From NCBI GenBank assembly GCA_049889815.1, contig JBMHCR010000028.1, positions 14,944-78,943 on the forward strand: a stretch of 64,000 bases of DNA, in the 5' to 3' direction. Position numbers and translations under genes: made by a program. The stretch's first letter is position 1. Each line of letters begins with the position of its first letter. The notes below the pieces were generated by a model that made no database searches, was not told where the DNA came from, and saw nothing but the letters and a program-made list of their open reading frames with translations. This DNA is from JBPOFY01 sp049889815 (lineage in GTDB: Bacteria; Verrucomicrobiota; Verrucomicrobiia; Opitutales; Coraliomargaritaceae). Positions 26,657 through 35,117 of the stretch are shown in pieces.

Positions 26657-28567
26657 CTACTCGCCAGTTCCACTTTTCAGGGAAGCCATCAGGGCCGCCG
26701 AAGTCGAGTCGATGCCCTGACGGCACAGTCGACTCGCAGGATAAACATCCTGCGCTGCCAAGTAGCCTGCCAGTGCACCAGCGTATTCGCCAGACTCCAT
26801 TTGCTTATCAGCTCGATTCAAATGAACCACAAAGTCAGCAACCTGCGGGGCAAGCTCAGCACGGGCACGATTCATTGGTGCATCGTCCGCATTGATTTTA
26901 GCGGCTTCGATTAGAAGCTCCCACGCCGCATACTGATTCCCTTGTTTGACCAATTCTTCAGACTGTTTAATTAACAATTCTATCTGAGAAACTTGATCAA
27001 TGATTTCCATTAGTAACGGACGGCGCTCTTCATCGTCTGCGAGCGCGAAACCCAATTCCAAACGGCGCTCAAAGATTGCTCGAGTGTCTTGTCGGCTGAT
27101 CAGGTCATCGAAAACTTGAACGCCTTGTGAACTAGCAGTCGCCAGCTTTGTAGTCTCCTGCTGGAAGGCGTGTATAGCAGGGTTTGACGGCCATATTTCA
27201 ATCGCTGTTTGTAGCTCTTCGCGCGCCTTGTCGACATCTCCGAGATTGCGATATTGAGCTGCCGCAAACACAGCCATATTGCTCATGCTTTTGGCAGTAT
27301 CTAAGCTGGAGAGAATCCGAGCCCTCGGAAAGTCTGCCGCAAGCGCTGAAATCTGCTCCACCAGTTCTGCTACTCCGTTGTAATCTTTCGCCTCTGCTAG
27401 CTCGCCAGCCTCAATCATACCTCGATACAAATCCAGCAAGTGACGCCTTTGTCCAGTCGGGATAAAATTCAACTCGGGCGAATACTCGCCCAGAAAAAAG
27501 GTTTCCTGGAGGCGCTCGAGTGCTATGACTGGGCGCTCTTCCGCGTATGCTGTGTTCACAGCATCCACTCCTTTTTTGATATCATTCACAGCTTCTCTCG
27601 ATACAAAAGCCATCGTATCGACTGTAAAGGTGAGATCGGTATTCGGAAAGAATGCAAGCAGTTCCTCTTTTCCAACTTCAAGCTGCTGGTGCGAGCCCTT
27701 AAAGATCACCTGATAAAAACTAGAGAGGACCAGTGCATGCTGGAAGCGGCGCTGCATCATGAAACTCACGATCTGACTTTGGAACTGCAACTTTGCTTGC
27801 AAAGCCGTAGCGGCCGATTGCGTTTCCATGGCTACAATCTTCGCTTCAGTTTCTGCCAGATCGAGCACACGAAACGCATCCTCAGACATCAAACCTGTAT
27901 CGGTATTTCCTTCGGATCCTCTTTCTTCATTCTCGCGGCGGGTTTCTCGTGTCCGAGCTTCTCGAAGTCGGCGTAATACGAACTCTCGATTGGCAACAAT
28001 TTCCTGCTGAGTCACTCGAAGTTGCTCGAGTTCCCGCTGCGACATCGCCATGCCACGGCTCTCTTTGCGAATCCGCCACGCATTGAAGACCTGATTGGCA
28101 ACGATGATACTATTTCCACCATCAACATCGAACTGCGAGGCACGGAATAGCAATTCCCAAGTTTCAAAGATCGCTTCATCCGTACTGTTATTCTCAACAG
28201 ACAGACGCTCCAAAATATCCGACATAAGCAGCGCATACTCGCGCTCCTGCTCAGTTGGTGACGCTAGGAGGAAACGTTCAAAGCGTGCACGAAAAGCTCG
28301 CTGCTCGGTCAGATTAAAGCTTCTGCCCTTCCAGACGAAACTGCCTTCTTCAAAATTCATCGAATCACTTGTCGGATCGAAAACGCGGTTGGCTGCTTCC
28401 AGAAAGGTATTGCTCTCGAAGATCCCGCTCGAAGGGGCTGATCCACCAAATTGTGCGGCTGAGCCAGAACTTGCTGGCTGAAACGCGGACGTTCCTGCGC
28501 CTTGAGCACTCGCGACGCACCCTGCTGCAATCAAACCGAAACTAAAACTTACGTAACGCTTCAACAT
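26657..28567 (-). CDS. secreted helical-repeat (TPR-like) protein of an ABC-transporter operon
   Basis: A 636-residue protein with a signal peptide (MLKRYVSFSFGLIAAGCVASAQG) whose LIAAGC could instead be a lipobox. A Ser/Gly/Ala-rich spacer follows, then almost entirely helix: an ARFERFLLASPTEQEREYALLM segment, a long charged stretch RLREARTRETRRENEERG near 200, and TPR-like units around YRNLGDVDKAREELQTAIEI and ADKQMESGEYAGALAGYLAA. It is the last gene of an operon whose first genes encode an ABCG-like transporter and a small lipoprotein, and its start overlaps the lipoprotein gene by 26 bases. A scaffold role in the periplasm is an inference; I know no named homologue. Confidence 0.8.
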   Translation of the reverse strand: MLKRYVSFSFGLIAAGCVASAQGAGTSAFQPASSGSAAQFGGSAPSSGIFESNTFLEAANRVFDPTSDSMNFEEGSFVWKGRSFNLTEQRAFRARFERFLLASPTEQEREYALLMSDILERLSVENNSTDEAIFETWELLFRASQFDVDGGNSIIVANQVFNAWRIRKESRGMAMSQRELEQLRVTQQEIVANREFVLRRLREARTRETRRENEERGSEGNTDTGLMSEDAFRVLDLAETEAKIVAMETQSAATALQAKLQFQSQIVSFMMQRRFQHALVLSSFYQVIFKGSHQQLEVGKEELLAFFPNTDLTFTVDTMAFVSREAVNDIKKGVDAVNTAYAEERPVIALERLQETFFLGEYSPELNFIPTGQRRHLLDLYRGMIEAGELAEAKDYNGVAELVEQISALAADFPRARILSSLDTAKSMSNMAVFAAAQYRNLGDVDKAREELQTAIEIWPSNPAIHAFQQETTKLATASSQGVQVFDDLISRQDTRAIFERRLELGFALADDEERRPLLMEIIDQVSQIELLIKQSEELVKQGNQYAAWELLIEAAKINADDAPMNRARAELAPQVADFVVHLNRADKQMESGEYAGALAGYLAAQDVYPASRLCRQGIDSTSAALMASLKSGTGE

Positions 28568-28919
28568 AAATGAGCCCTCCTTCCTCTACTCGAACACGCA
28601 TCTCAAAACGCTGTCCGATATGAATGTTACTGCCCGCCTCTGCTGGGACATACACTGGTAGACGCTTATTGCTTCCTTCAGGCAAGACTGCCAACAACCG
28701 TCCAACTCCTTTCTCCCATCTAATCTGTGAGTCAATCTGCGCTCGGATGACGTATGTATTTCCTAAGAAATCAATCGGCTTTGCTAAATACTGCTGGGCT
28801 GGTAGCAGCTCCAATTTTGAGAAGTCTCCACCGTCGCAACCACTGAGACAAAGCAACACGAGTGTGGTGGTAGCAAGCAAACCTGATCGGAAGTATCTGG
28901 GGGTCTTAGAGGGGTTCAT
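28542..28919 (-). CDS. small lipoprotein of the ABC-transporter operon
   Basis: From the ATG at 28919 (MNPSKTPRYFRSG) the 125-residue protein has a clear lipoprotein signal with lipobox LCLSGC; an upstream in-frame start at 28991 would bury it. The mature region is a compact beta domain (FLGNTYVIRAQIDSQIRW, RLPVYVPAEAGSNIHIGQ, RFEMRVRVEEGGLIYVEAL) that looks like an OB-type or barrel fold. It follows the ABC transporter gene by 41 bases and overlaps the repeat-protein gene by 26, so all three are co-expressed. Function unknown. Confidence 0.8.
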   Translation of the reverse strand: MNPSKTPRYFRSGLLATTTLVLLCLSGCDGGDFSKLELLPAQQYLAKPIDFLGNTYVIRAQIDSQIRWEKGVGRLLAVLPEGSNKRLPVYVPAEAGSNIHIGQRFEMRVRVEEGGLIYVEALRKF

Positions 28920-28960
28920 ATAAGTGTATCGAAACAGCCTGTATAAAGTTGCGAAGAGGC

Positions 28961-30649
28961 TTAGACCCAGCGTTTCTTCTGGCAACCCCAAAAGACCATT
29001 CCCGCACCCAAGGCAAAGTGCATCATTAGCACCACTGCCGCAATACTAGGAGATGGAATCATGTCCGTGTTTTGCATTCGGTAAGCATCGTAAAAGCGAG
29101 TCTCGATCATCGACCCAAAGTAGCCTGCCCAACCCCAGTAAGCGTTGATAAAGGGACGACAAACCCACACCAAAGTATCTGGAAGTGCCAATACAATACC
29201 GGACAGCGGCAACTGGAACCCTACTAAATACACGGAAAGGAGCGAAGCCTTCTCCGCAGACTTGAAGATCGCTGAAAAGCCCAAGCAAATCGCTGTCATC
29301 GAAACGCAACTCAGCACGAGAACAGCTGCTTGAGGTAACCACGGCCCGGGAAACTCACAAACGGACTTAACAAAAAACATCATCCAGAGCCCCTGCACTA
29401 TCGCAATTCCAGAGGTGAAAATCAACTTACTCACGGCATACGCTTTCGGACTCAATCCAGCGAACCGTTCTTTCTCATAAAGCTTACGTTCAGCTGCGAT
29501 CTCACGAGCTCCATTATTGCTGCCCATCAAAGTGAGCAAAATAACTTGGAACAGGATCAAGCCCGTCACTAAAGAAGCAGTCTCTAGAGCGTCTATCCGA
29601 AAACGCAGATTATCCTGCAACTGCTCTAGGAACCCTGCTTCGGAATTCATCCCCATCCCACGCAATTGTGGAAGACCATCCATCGCAAAGATGGCGACCA
29701 ATAATGGAAAACCAAGAGTGATACCAAGAGTAAGCAACCAGTATCCCTTATCACGCTTGAAGAGAACCGATTTACGCTTCAAAAGGGTCCAGGTTTGACT
29801 GAGCCCGCCGGGCATCGGAGTCGGTTTCACTGGTTCAATCGATTCGGCGGCTCGCGGCTCAGACATTGCGGAGGATTCTGAAGCCCAGCGCTCGCGCCAT
29901 TCCTCAATCGAATGCTCATTCAGCTTATCGTAAAGATGCAGCGCGTCGGAAATGTCAAAGTAAGCATTCAAGGCCTCCAAGTTTCCCTGAAATACCACGA
30001 CGCCTGAATAGACCACCGTAATCCAATCAAAAAACTCCAACTTCGCTAGATTGTGAATGATACAAATAAAGCTCTTTTGCTCCTCGTCCCGCAGCTTTTG
30101 TAACACCGTTAAAATCTGGTCCTCGGACCGTGGGTCGAGGCCACTGGTGACCTCATCGCATACCATGGTTTGCGGATCACCGACGAGCTCTAAGCCGAGA
30201 CCCAGCCGACGGAGCTGCCCGCCACTCAAAGTGCTGACACGTTTTTCCCTATGTTCAGCGAGTCCGATGCGCTTCAAGATTTCCTCCAAGCGCGTCTGCT
30301 TTATCCCCGCATCGGTGACACATAGATCGAGCGCATATTTTAAAGCCTCTTCGACTCTCAGAAGCTCATGAGCGATACTGAACTGGGGTGCAAATGATAG
30401 CTTTCCCTGCAAGTCTGCGCTATCATGTATCGGACTGTCGCCGTAAAAGACCTCGCCTGTGCTCGTCAAAATACCGAGCATCGCCTTTACCAAAGTAGTC
30501 TTACCACAACCTGAAGGGCCAATAACTGCATTTAGGGCATTGCCCTTAAAACAAGCGTTGGCTCGGTCCAAAATGCAGGTTTTGTTTGCACCGACTTCGA
30601 CAGAAAGCTTATTGCAGGATAACATTCGCAACAAATTAACTTTGCGCAC
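28961..30649 (-). CDS. ABCG-like half ABC transporter (ATPase-permease fusion)
   Basis: A 562-residue protein in the order ATPase then ABC-2 type membrane domain, the arrangement of eukaryotic ABCG exporters. ATPase features: Walker A GPSGCGKTT (about 43-51), Q-loop FAPQ, signature LSGGQLRRLGLG, Walker B MVCDEVTSGLD and a switch histidine in CIIHNL. A Pro/Ser linker near 270-285 leads to about six membrane helices starting at YWLLTLGITLGFPLLVA. It should act as a dimer, exporting or flipping a lipid-like or other hydrophobic substrate. The start may be nine residues later (MLSCNKLSVEV). It heads the operon with the lipoprotein and the repeat protein. Confidence 0.92.
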   Translation of the reverse strand: MRKVNLLRMLSCNKLSVEVGANKTCILDRANACFKGNALNAVIGPSGCGKTTLVKAMLGILTSTGEVFYGDSPIHDSADLQGKLSFAPQFSIAHELLRVEEALKYALDLCVTDAGIKQTRLEEILKRIGLAEHREKRVSTLSGGQLRRLGLGLELVGDPQTMVCDEVTSGLDPRSEDQILTVLQKLRDEEQKSFICIIHNLAKLEFFDWITVVYSGVVVFQGNLEALNAYFDISDALHLYDKLNEHSIEEWRERWASESSAMSEPRAAESIEPVKPTPMPGGLSQTWTLLKRKSVLFKRDKGYWLLTLGITLGFPLLVAIFAMDGLPQLRGMGMNSEAGFLEQLQDNLRFRIDALETASLVTGLILFQVILLTLMGSNNGAREIAAERKLYEKERFAGLSPKAYAVSKLIFTSGIAIVQGLWMMFFVKSVCEFPGPWLPQAAVLVLSCVSMTAICLGFSAIFKSAEKASLLSVYLVGFQLPLSGIVLALPDTLVWVCRPFINAYWGWAGYFGSMIETRFYDAYRMQNTDMIPSPSIAAVVLMMHFALGAGMVFWGCQKKRWV

Positions 30650-30676
30650 GATGTAATGGCTAGCATTTTAATTGGC

Positions 30677-31318
30677 ATGTCTCCTCTATTAAAATCCATC
30701 AGTCTTGCAACTCTTGCCCTTATTAGCCCGTCGTTAATAGCTGTGACCATCGATTCACGCGGTATACGTAACAAAGCTCTTTTCGGCATAGAGTTCAACG
30801 ACGGCACCAGAGATTATGTCGCCAAAGAAGGCTCTGTATCCTCGATTTCTATCCAGAGATATATCACGACCAGCTTCAATGTAGTCGAACTCAACATCGT
30901 GACGGATGGCGCAGCCCTCGTTCGGATCTACCATAGTCGCCCAATTAAACCGGGCGAGCTACAAGAAGCACTGAGCGACGGTGTAAGTGCAACAGGGCTG
31001 CCAGGGGCTAGCAGCATTATCCAACGCCCGCTACCTCCTAAAATTCAAGAAATGGCAGACCGAGCAGCAGGTGTCCAAGAAGCAGTCACTAGCTCCACCG
31101 TGATTAAGGACTACCCGCATGCTACGCATGCCCGTACGGTCGAGTATCGTATGTCCAGTCGAGTCGAACTTTATGAACTTTATGACGAGTTGCGGAAGCA
31201 CTGGTTAAAGGAACCTGCATTCTTTGAAGGCGGGCAAATCGTCTCCGAGGAAGAAGCGACCAACAAAGAGATGAAACCGCGCAGCTTAGGCGGAACCTTG
31301 TTTAAGGTGGAGAAGTAA
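30677..31318 (+). CDS. unrecognised secreted protein, divergent from the ABC operon
   Basis: No family recognised. From the ATG at 30677 (MSPLLKSISLATLALISPSL) it is 213 residues with a signal peptide cut near SLIA. An earlier ATG at 30656 would leave only six bases to the divergent transporter gene. The mature part opens with a beta-rich segment (ALFGIEFNDGTRDYVAKEG, VVELNIVTDGAALVRIYHSR) and ends in a helical, charged tail with YRMSSRVELYELYDELRKHW. Because it is so close to the ABCG-like operon on the opposite strand (under 60 bases), the two probably share a promoter region and may be functionally linked. Confidence 0.72.
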   Translation: MSPLLKSISLATLALISPSLIAVTIDSRGIRNKALFGIEFNDGTRDYVAKEGSVSSISIQRYITTSFNVVELNIVTDGAALVRIYHSRPIKPGELQEALSDGVSATGLPGASSIIQRPLPPKIQEMADRAAGVQEAVTSSTVIKDYPHATHARTVEYRMSSRVELYELYDELRKHWLKEPAFFEGGQIVSEEEATNKEMKPRSLGGTLFKVEK

Positions 31319-31349
31319 GCTACACGGAGAGAGCTAAGCCGCGCAGACA

Positions 31350-32999
31350 TCAGGCTTCGGCCGCAAGGAGCTGAATCGCCTTAAGATCCAGTTTCCCCGT
31401 GACGAGCGTCGGCACCACATCGACCTCCTTGAGCTCTTTCGGAACCCATAAATTCGGCAGACCGGCCTCAGTCAATCGCTCACGGACATCCTTAAGATCG
31501 ATCTTAAGCTCTTTCGCCGCGATGAGCACCAGTGCCTCGCCTTTTGCCTCATCCGGACGCCCTGCGACTGCGAGCATCGGGAACTCGGCATCCAATAAGT
31601 CGTATGCTTCAAACAAAGCTTGCTCGACCGTTCCGTGTGGGACCATCTCTCCCCCGATTTTAGAGAAACGAGAAAGGCGGCCTTCAATAAAGAGAAAGCC
31701 GTCTTCATCAAAATGTCCGATATCTCCGGTGATGAACCATTCACCCTCTTTCACATCGGCAGTACGGTCGGGCTCATCCAAATAGCCGGCAAAAATATTC
31801 GGGCCTTTTAACAAAAGTAAACCAGTAGAGTCAACTGGTAGCACTTCACGCGTATCCGGATGCACAATACGCGCACCATGCCCCGGCATGAGCCGCCCGA
31901 CCGAACCAGGGCGATTGCCATCTTTGGAATTTCCAGGATAAGTGCCGCCGCGTGGCGCATGAGGCAAATTAACACTCACGACTGGAGCAGTCTCCGTGAG
32001 TCCATAGCCCTCTAAATACATGCTCTCGAAGGTCGTTTCCCACAGATCAGCAAATCCCGCAGGGGTCTTTTCTGCGCCTCCGATCACATACTTGAGCGAC
32101 TTTAACTGCTCTGGTTTCGCGCGTTTCAAGTAGGGCTTAAGGAAAGTCGGTGTGCCCAACAAAATTGAGGCCGACTCCGCCTCAATCGCTTCAGCTGTTT
32201 TCTTAGTCTCCAATGGGGATGGTAGCGTCACCGCCCCACAACCACGTAAAAGTGGATACCAAAGTGCAACCGTAAACCCAAAGCTGTGAAAAATCGGGAG
32301 GTTAGCGATGAGCTTTTCATTGGTGGGTAGCAATCCAGAGGCATCGATCTGAGCACAATTCCCGAGAATATTTCGGTGCGAGAGCACCACACCCTTTGGT
32401 TCGCCGGAGCTACCACTGGTAAACAGTAAAGCCGCTTCTTTCCCGTCACCCGCTGAAGGAATTTTTAGAAGCTTAGCTAACAGACGTGAAGGCATTGCAT
32501 ACATTGCGCCAAGCAGTGCCACAGCCTTCGCCTTGGGCAGTGTTTTCAGCTCTTCAACGATGTCGACAACGCCCTCTTCCGGCCACGGAAACGCTGGTAT
32601 CTTTTGCTGCACCCGCTCGGTCGATAAAATACAATCAATATCCGCCTTGCGCATACAGGCCTCTGCACTCGTATGCCCCAACGTGAAGTTTAAATTGACC
32701 GGCACCTTACCCGCCAGTACGACCGCTAGGTTCGCGATATAGCCGCCCAGTCCTGGTGGAAAGATGATTCCGACTCGCGGCTTGTCCGTCCACGAGCTAA
32801 TACGTTTTGAAAGTAGATAGGAGGCAGCCAGTAAAAAGCCCGACTTCATGTCTTTGCGCTGAAGCGTACGATCGACGATCAATATGCGCCCGGGACGCCT
32901 TGCTAAAGCGATGAAACTTTGGAACGCCAAATGACTCTTAAACTCAGGACGTTTCTGAAACTCCTCCTCGTTAATATCTAAAATTTGGGGGGCAGCCAT
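31350..32999 (-). CDS. AMP-dependent acyl-CoA/acyl-ACP ligase
   Basis: An adenylate-forming enzyme of about 549 residues that activates a carboxylic acid, probably a fatty acid, as the acyl-AMP and transfers it to CoA or ACP. Motifs: the P-loop LLFTSGSSGEPKGV, YLEGYGLTETAPVVS, WFITGDIGHFDEDGF, the hinge GRLSRFSKIGGEMVPH and catalytic lysine in VTGKLDLKA. The overall sequence is most like the C-terminal ligase half of Aas (acyl-glycerophosphoethanolamine acyltransferase/ACP synthetase) and plsC-linked ligases. I prefer the ATG at 32999 over the TTG at 33011. It lies 40 bases after obg on the same strand and is probably co-transcribed. Confidence 0.88.
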   Translation of the reverse strand: MAAPQILDINEEEFQKRPEFKSHLAFQSFIALARRPGRILIVDRTLQRKDMKSGFLLAASYLLSKRISSWTDKPRVGIIFPPGLGGYIANLAVVLAGKVPVNLNFTLGHTSAEACMRKADIDCILSTERVQQKIPAFPWPEEGVVDIVEELKTLPKAKAVALLGAMYAMPSRLLAKLLKIPSAGDGKEAALLFTSGSSGEPKGVVLSHRNILGNCAQIDASGLLPTNEKLIANLPIFHSFGFTVALWYPLLRGCGAVTLPSPLETKKTAEAIEAESASILLGTPTFLKPYLKRAKPEQLKSLKYVIGGAEKTPAGFADLWETTFESMYLEGYGLTETAPVVSVNLPHAPRGGTYPGNSKDGNRPGSVGRLMPGHGARIVHPDTREVLPVDSTGLLLLKGPNIFAGYLDEPDRTADVKEGEWFITGDIGHFDEDGFLFIEGRLSRFSKIGGEMVPHGTVEQALFEAYDLLDAEFPMLAVAGRPDEAKGEALVLIAAKELKIDLKDVRERLTEAGLPNLWVPKELKEVDVVPTLVTGKLDLKAIQLLAAEA

Positions 33000-33039
33000 C
33001 AAGCCAGACAAAACTAACTAACGAAGTGTTTCAAACGGA

Positions 33040-34071
33040 TTAATCCTCTTCCTCATAGTCGTCTTCCTGTTCAGCCTCACGAATAGCTAGTACTTCTTTC
33101 AGCAACGCTTGTTTAAGCTCCTCAAAGCCCTCATCGGACACACAGGAAATCGGGTAGATCGGCTCTTTTACCTTCTTTCGCAGTGCTTGCAAATTTTTTA
33201 CGGCATCGGGCTCGTCCATCTTATTCGCGGCGACCAGCACCGGCTTACGAACAAGACCCGGCATATAAAGTTTCAATTCATTCATCAGGACTCGGTAGTC
33301 AGCGATCGGCTCACGACCATCCGTGCCCTGAGTATCGAGCATGATCAGCAGCACTTTACAGCGCTCAACATGCTTGAGAAAGCGATGCCCAAGGCCGCGA
33401 TTTTCGCTGGCGCCTTCGATTAAACCGGGAATGTCCGCTAGTGTGATTCGCTCGTACTGCTCCAGATACTCCAACACGCCAACTGTTGGGAACATCGTGG
33501 TAAATGGATAGGGACCCGTCTTGGGGTGCGCGTTGGTCACCATATTGAGGAGCGTTGACTTACCCGCATTTGGAAACCCGATGAGCCCCACATCCGCAAT
33601 GGTTTTGATGACGAGCCGAAAGTCACCCGATTCACCCGGCTTACCCAGCGTGAATTGACGTGGTGCCTGATTCGTAGACGACTTAAAGCTGGTATTACCT
33701 TTGCCGCCCTCGCCACCTTCCAATACGAGCTCCCGATCGCCGTGTCCAAGGACCTCGGCAATCACATCTTCCGTATCGCGATCTACCAAAATAGTGCCGA
33801 CGGGCACCTTGAGAATGATGTCCGCTCCATTTGCGCCGTGTTGATCCGAACCACGACCAGGTTCGCCATTTTTTGCCTGCCAACCAGGCTTGAAATGATA
33901 GCGGGTTAGATCGGCGACATTGCTATCTCCTTCAATATAAACATTGCCACCAATTCCCCCATTGCCTCCGTCTGGACCGCCCTTGGGTTCATACTTAGCA
34001 CGGCGAAAACTGAAACAGCCGTCGCCTCCATTGCCAGCTCTGAAGCTGACTTTAACCTCGTCATAAAACAT
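33040..34071 (-). CDS. obgE: GTPase Obg (ObgE/CgtA)
   Basis: Ribosome-associated GTPase needed for 50S maturation and growth control. Length 343. The glycine-rich Obg domain comes first (FRAGNGGDGCFSFRRAKY, GGPDGGNGGIGGNVY), then the G domain with GFPNAGKST (G1), TTMFPT (G2), DIPGLIEGA (G3), NKMD (G4) and SCVSDEG (G5), ending in an acidic EEED tail. In many bacteria obg follows rplU-rpmA; here it does not, and instead precedes the acyl ligase. The divergent ppx gene starts 74 bases away, so the two share an upstream region. Confidence 0.96.
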   Translation of the reverse strand: MFYDEVKVSFRAGNGGDGCFSFRRAKYEPKGGPDGGNGGIGGNVYIEGDSNVADLTRYHFKPGWQAKNGEPGRGSDQHGANGADIILKVPVGTILVDRDTEDVIAEVLGHGDRELVLEGGEGGKGNTSFKSSTNQAPRQFTLGKPGESGDFRLVIKTIADVGLIGFPNAGKSTLLNMVTNAHPKTGPYPFTTMFPTVGVLEYLEQYERITLADIPGLIEGASENRGLGHRFLKHVERCKVLLIMLDTQGTDGREPIADYRVLMNELKLYMPGLVRKPVLVAANKMDEPDAVKNLQALRKKVKEPIYPISCVSDEGFEELKQALLKEVLAIREAEQEDDYEEED

Positions 34072-34145
34072 CCTAAGGTTTTCATCTCAACAATCACGCT
34101 TTGCAACTTCAAACGAGAATTCAGTTGCGTGGCCCCCTCTCAGAT

Positions 34146-35087
34146 ATGTCATCCAAAGAAACCGTCGCAGCAATCGATGTCGGCAGCAATTCCATTAAGC
34201 TGCTTATCGCTCAATCGAATACTGATGCAAGCGATATCGTGACGGTATTTACCGAGACGATCGAAACTCGAATCAGCACGGGAATCAGTCGTGAGCTGCC
34301 GAGTCTTTCAGCGGAAGCGATCCACGCCGGCACCGAAACGATTCAGGTTCTCGTGGAGTTGGCGCGCAACTACAACCCAAGCCAATTGCAGATCGTTGCG
34401 ACGAGTGCGGTTCGCGATGCAATCAATGGACAAGACTTTATCGACAGTGTGCGCGAGCGCTGTGGACACACAATACGCGTACTCAGTGGCACGGAAGAGG
34501 CGACTTTGATCGGTAAAGGCTTGGCCTGCGATCCTGCAATTGAAGCGACAACGCGGTTCATACAAATGGATATCGGTGGAGGCAGCCTGGAGCTGATACG
34601 GTTCAACGCGGGTGCCATCGAACAGGCGATCTCGCTGCAGCTCGGCGCGGTGCGACTCACCGAGCGGTTTGTAAGCGACCGCGAAGCTCCACTTGATACT
34701 GAAACTGAGGCTAGCATCCGAGCGCATGTTCAAAATGAGCTAGAATGTTGCGGTTTGCCCTTCGATCCAAATGAGGACCCGCTGATTGCAACAGGTGGTG
34801 CGCTTTCGGTGGCACGAGCTGTGCTTGCCGCCGAGGCCGAAATGACCATCGATCACTTTCGTGCCGAGCTGAGCATTGAGGACATTACAAGGCTCAAAGA
34901 AAAACTGGCTGCCCTGCCCTTGCATGAACGTATGGAAGTACCAAACCTACCGGTATCCCGAGCGGACATCGTGCCAACCGCATTGATCACCATCGAAGCG
35001 CTGCTCGAGCACGCACAACGCAGGCAGCTGACGCACTCTTTCTACAACCTACGTTATGGCCTAGTCGCAGAAATGCTGAGAGTGTAG
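34146..35087 (+). CDS. ppx: Ppx/GppA family exopolyphosphatase (single-domain form)
   Basis: Hydrolyses terminal phosphates of polyphosphate or the 5' phosphate of pppGpp. At 313 residues it is the short two-lobe form without the C-terminal HD-like domain of E. coli Ppx. ASKHA-fold motifs: AIDVGSNSIKLLIA, the catalytic Glu region VLSGTEEATLIG, DIGGGSLELIRF and IATGGALSVARA. I use the ATG at 34146 because its sequence begins right at the fold (MSSKETVAAIDVGS); an upstream TTG frame adds non-homologous residues. Its TAG stop lies inside a copy of the dispersed repeat at 35084-35106. Polyphosphate and pppGpp activity cannot be told apart here. Confidence 0.9.
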   Translation: MSSKETVAAIDVGSNSIKLLIAQSNTDASDIVTVFTETIETRISTGISRELPSLSAEAIHAGTETIQVLVELARNYNPSQLQIVATSAVRDAINGQDFIDSVRERCGHTIRVLSGTEEATLIGKGLACDPAIEATTRFIQMDIGGGSLELIRFNAGAIEQAISLQLGAVRLTERFVSDREAPLDTETEASIRAHVQNELECCGLPFDPNEDPLIATGGALSVARAVLAAEAEMTIDHFRAELSIEDITRLKEKLAALPLHERMEVPNLPVSRADIVPTALITIEALLEHAQRRQLTHSFYNLRYGLVAEMLRV

Positions 35088-35106
35088 GGGCGCAACTTGA
35101 TGCGCC
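35084..35106 (+). repeat. half copy of the dispersed repeat at the 3' end of ppx
   Basis: GTAGGGGCGCAACTTGATGC plus GCC repeats the left half of the palindrome at 13215-13291 with one change in the shared 23 bases. The ppx stop codon TAG (35085-35087) is part of the repeat, so insertion of the element, or growth of the gene into it, set the end of the protein. Confidence 0.75.
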
Positions 35107-35117
35107 TCCACGATTCA

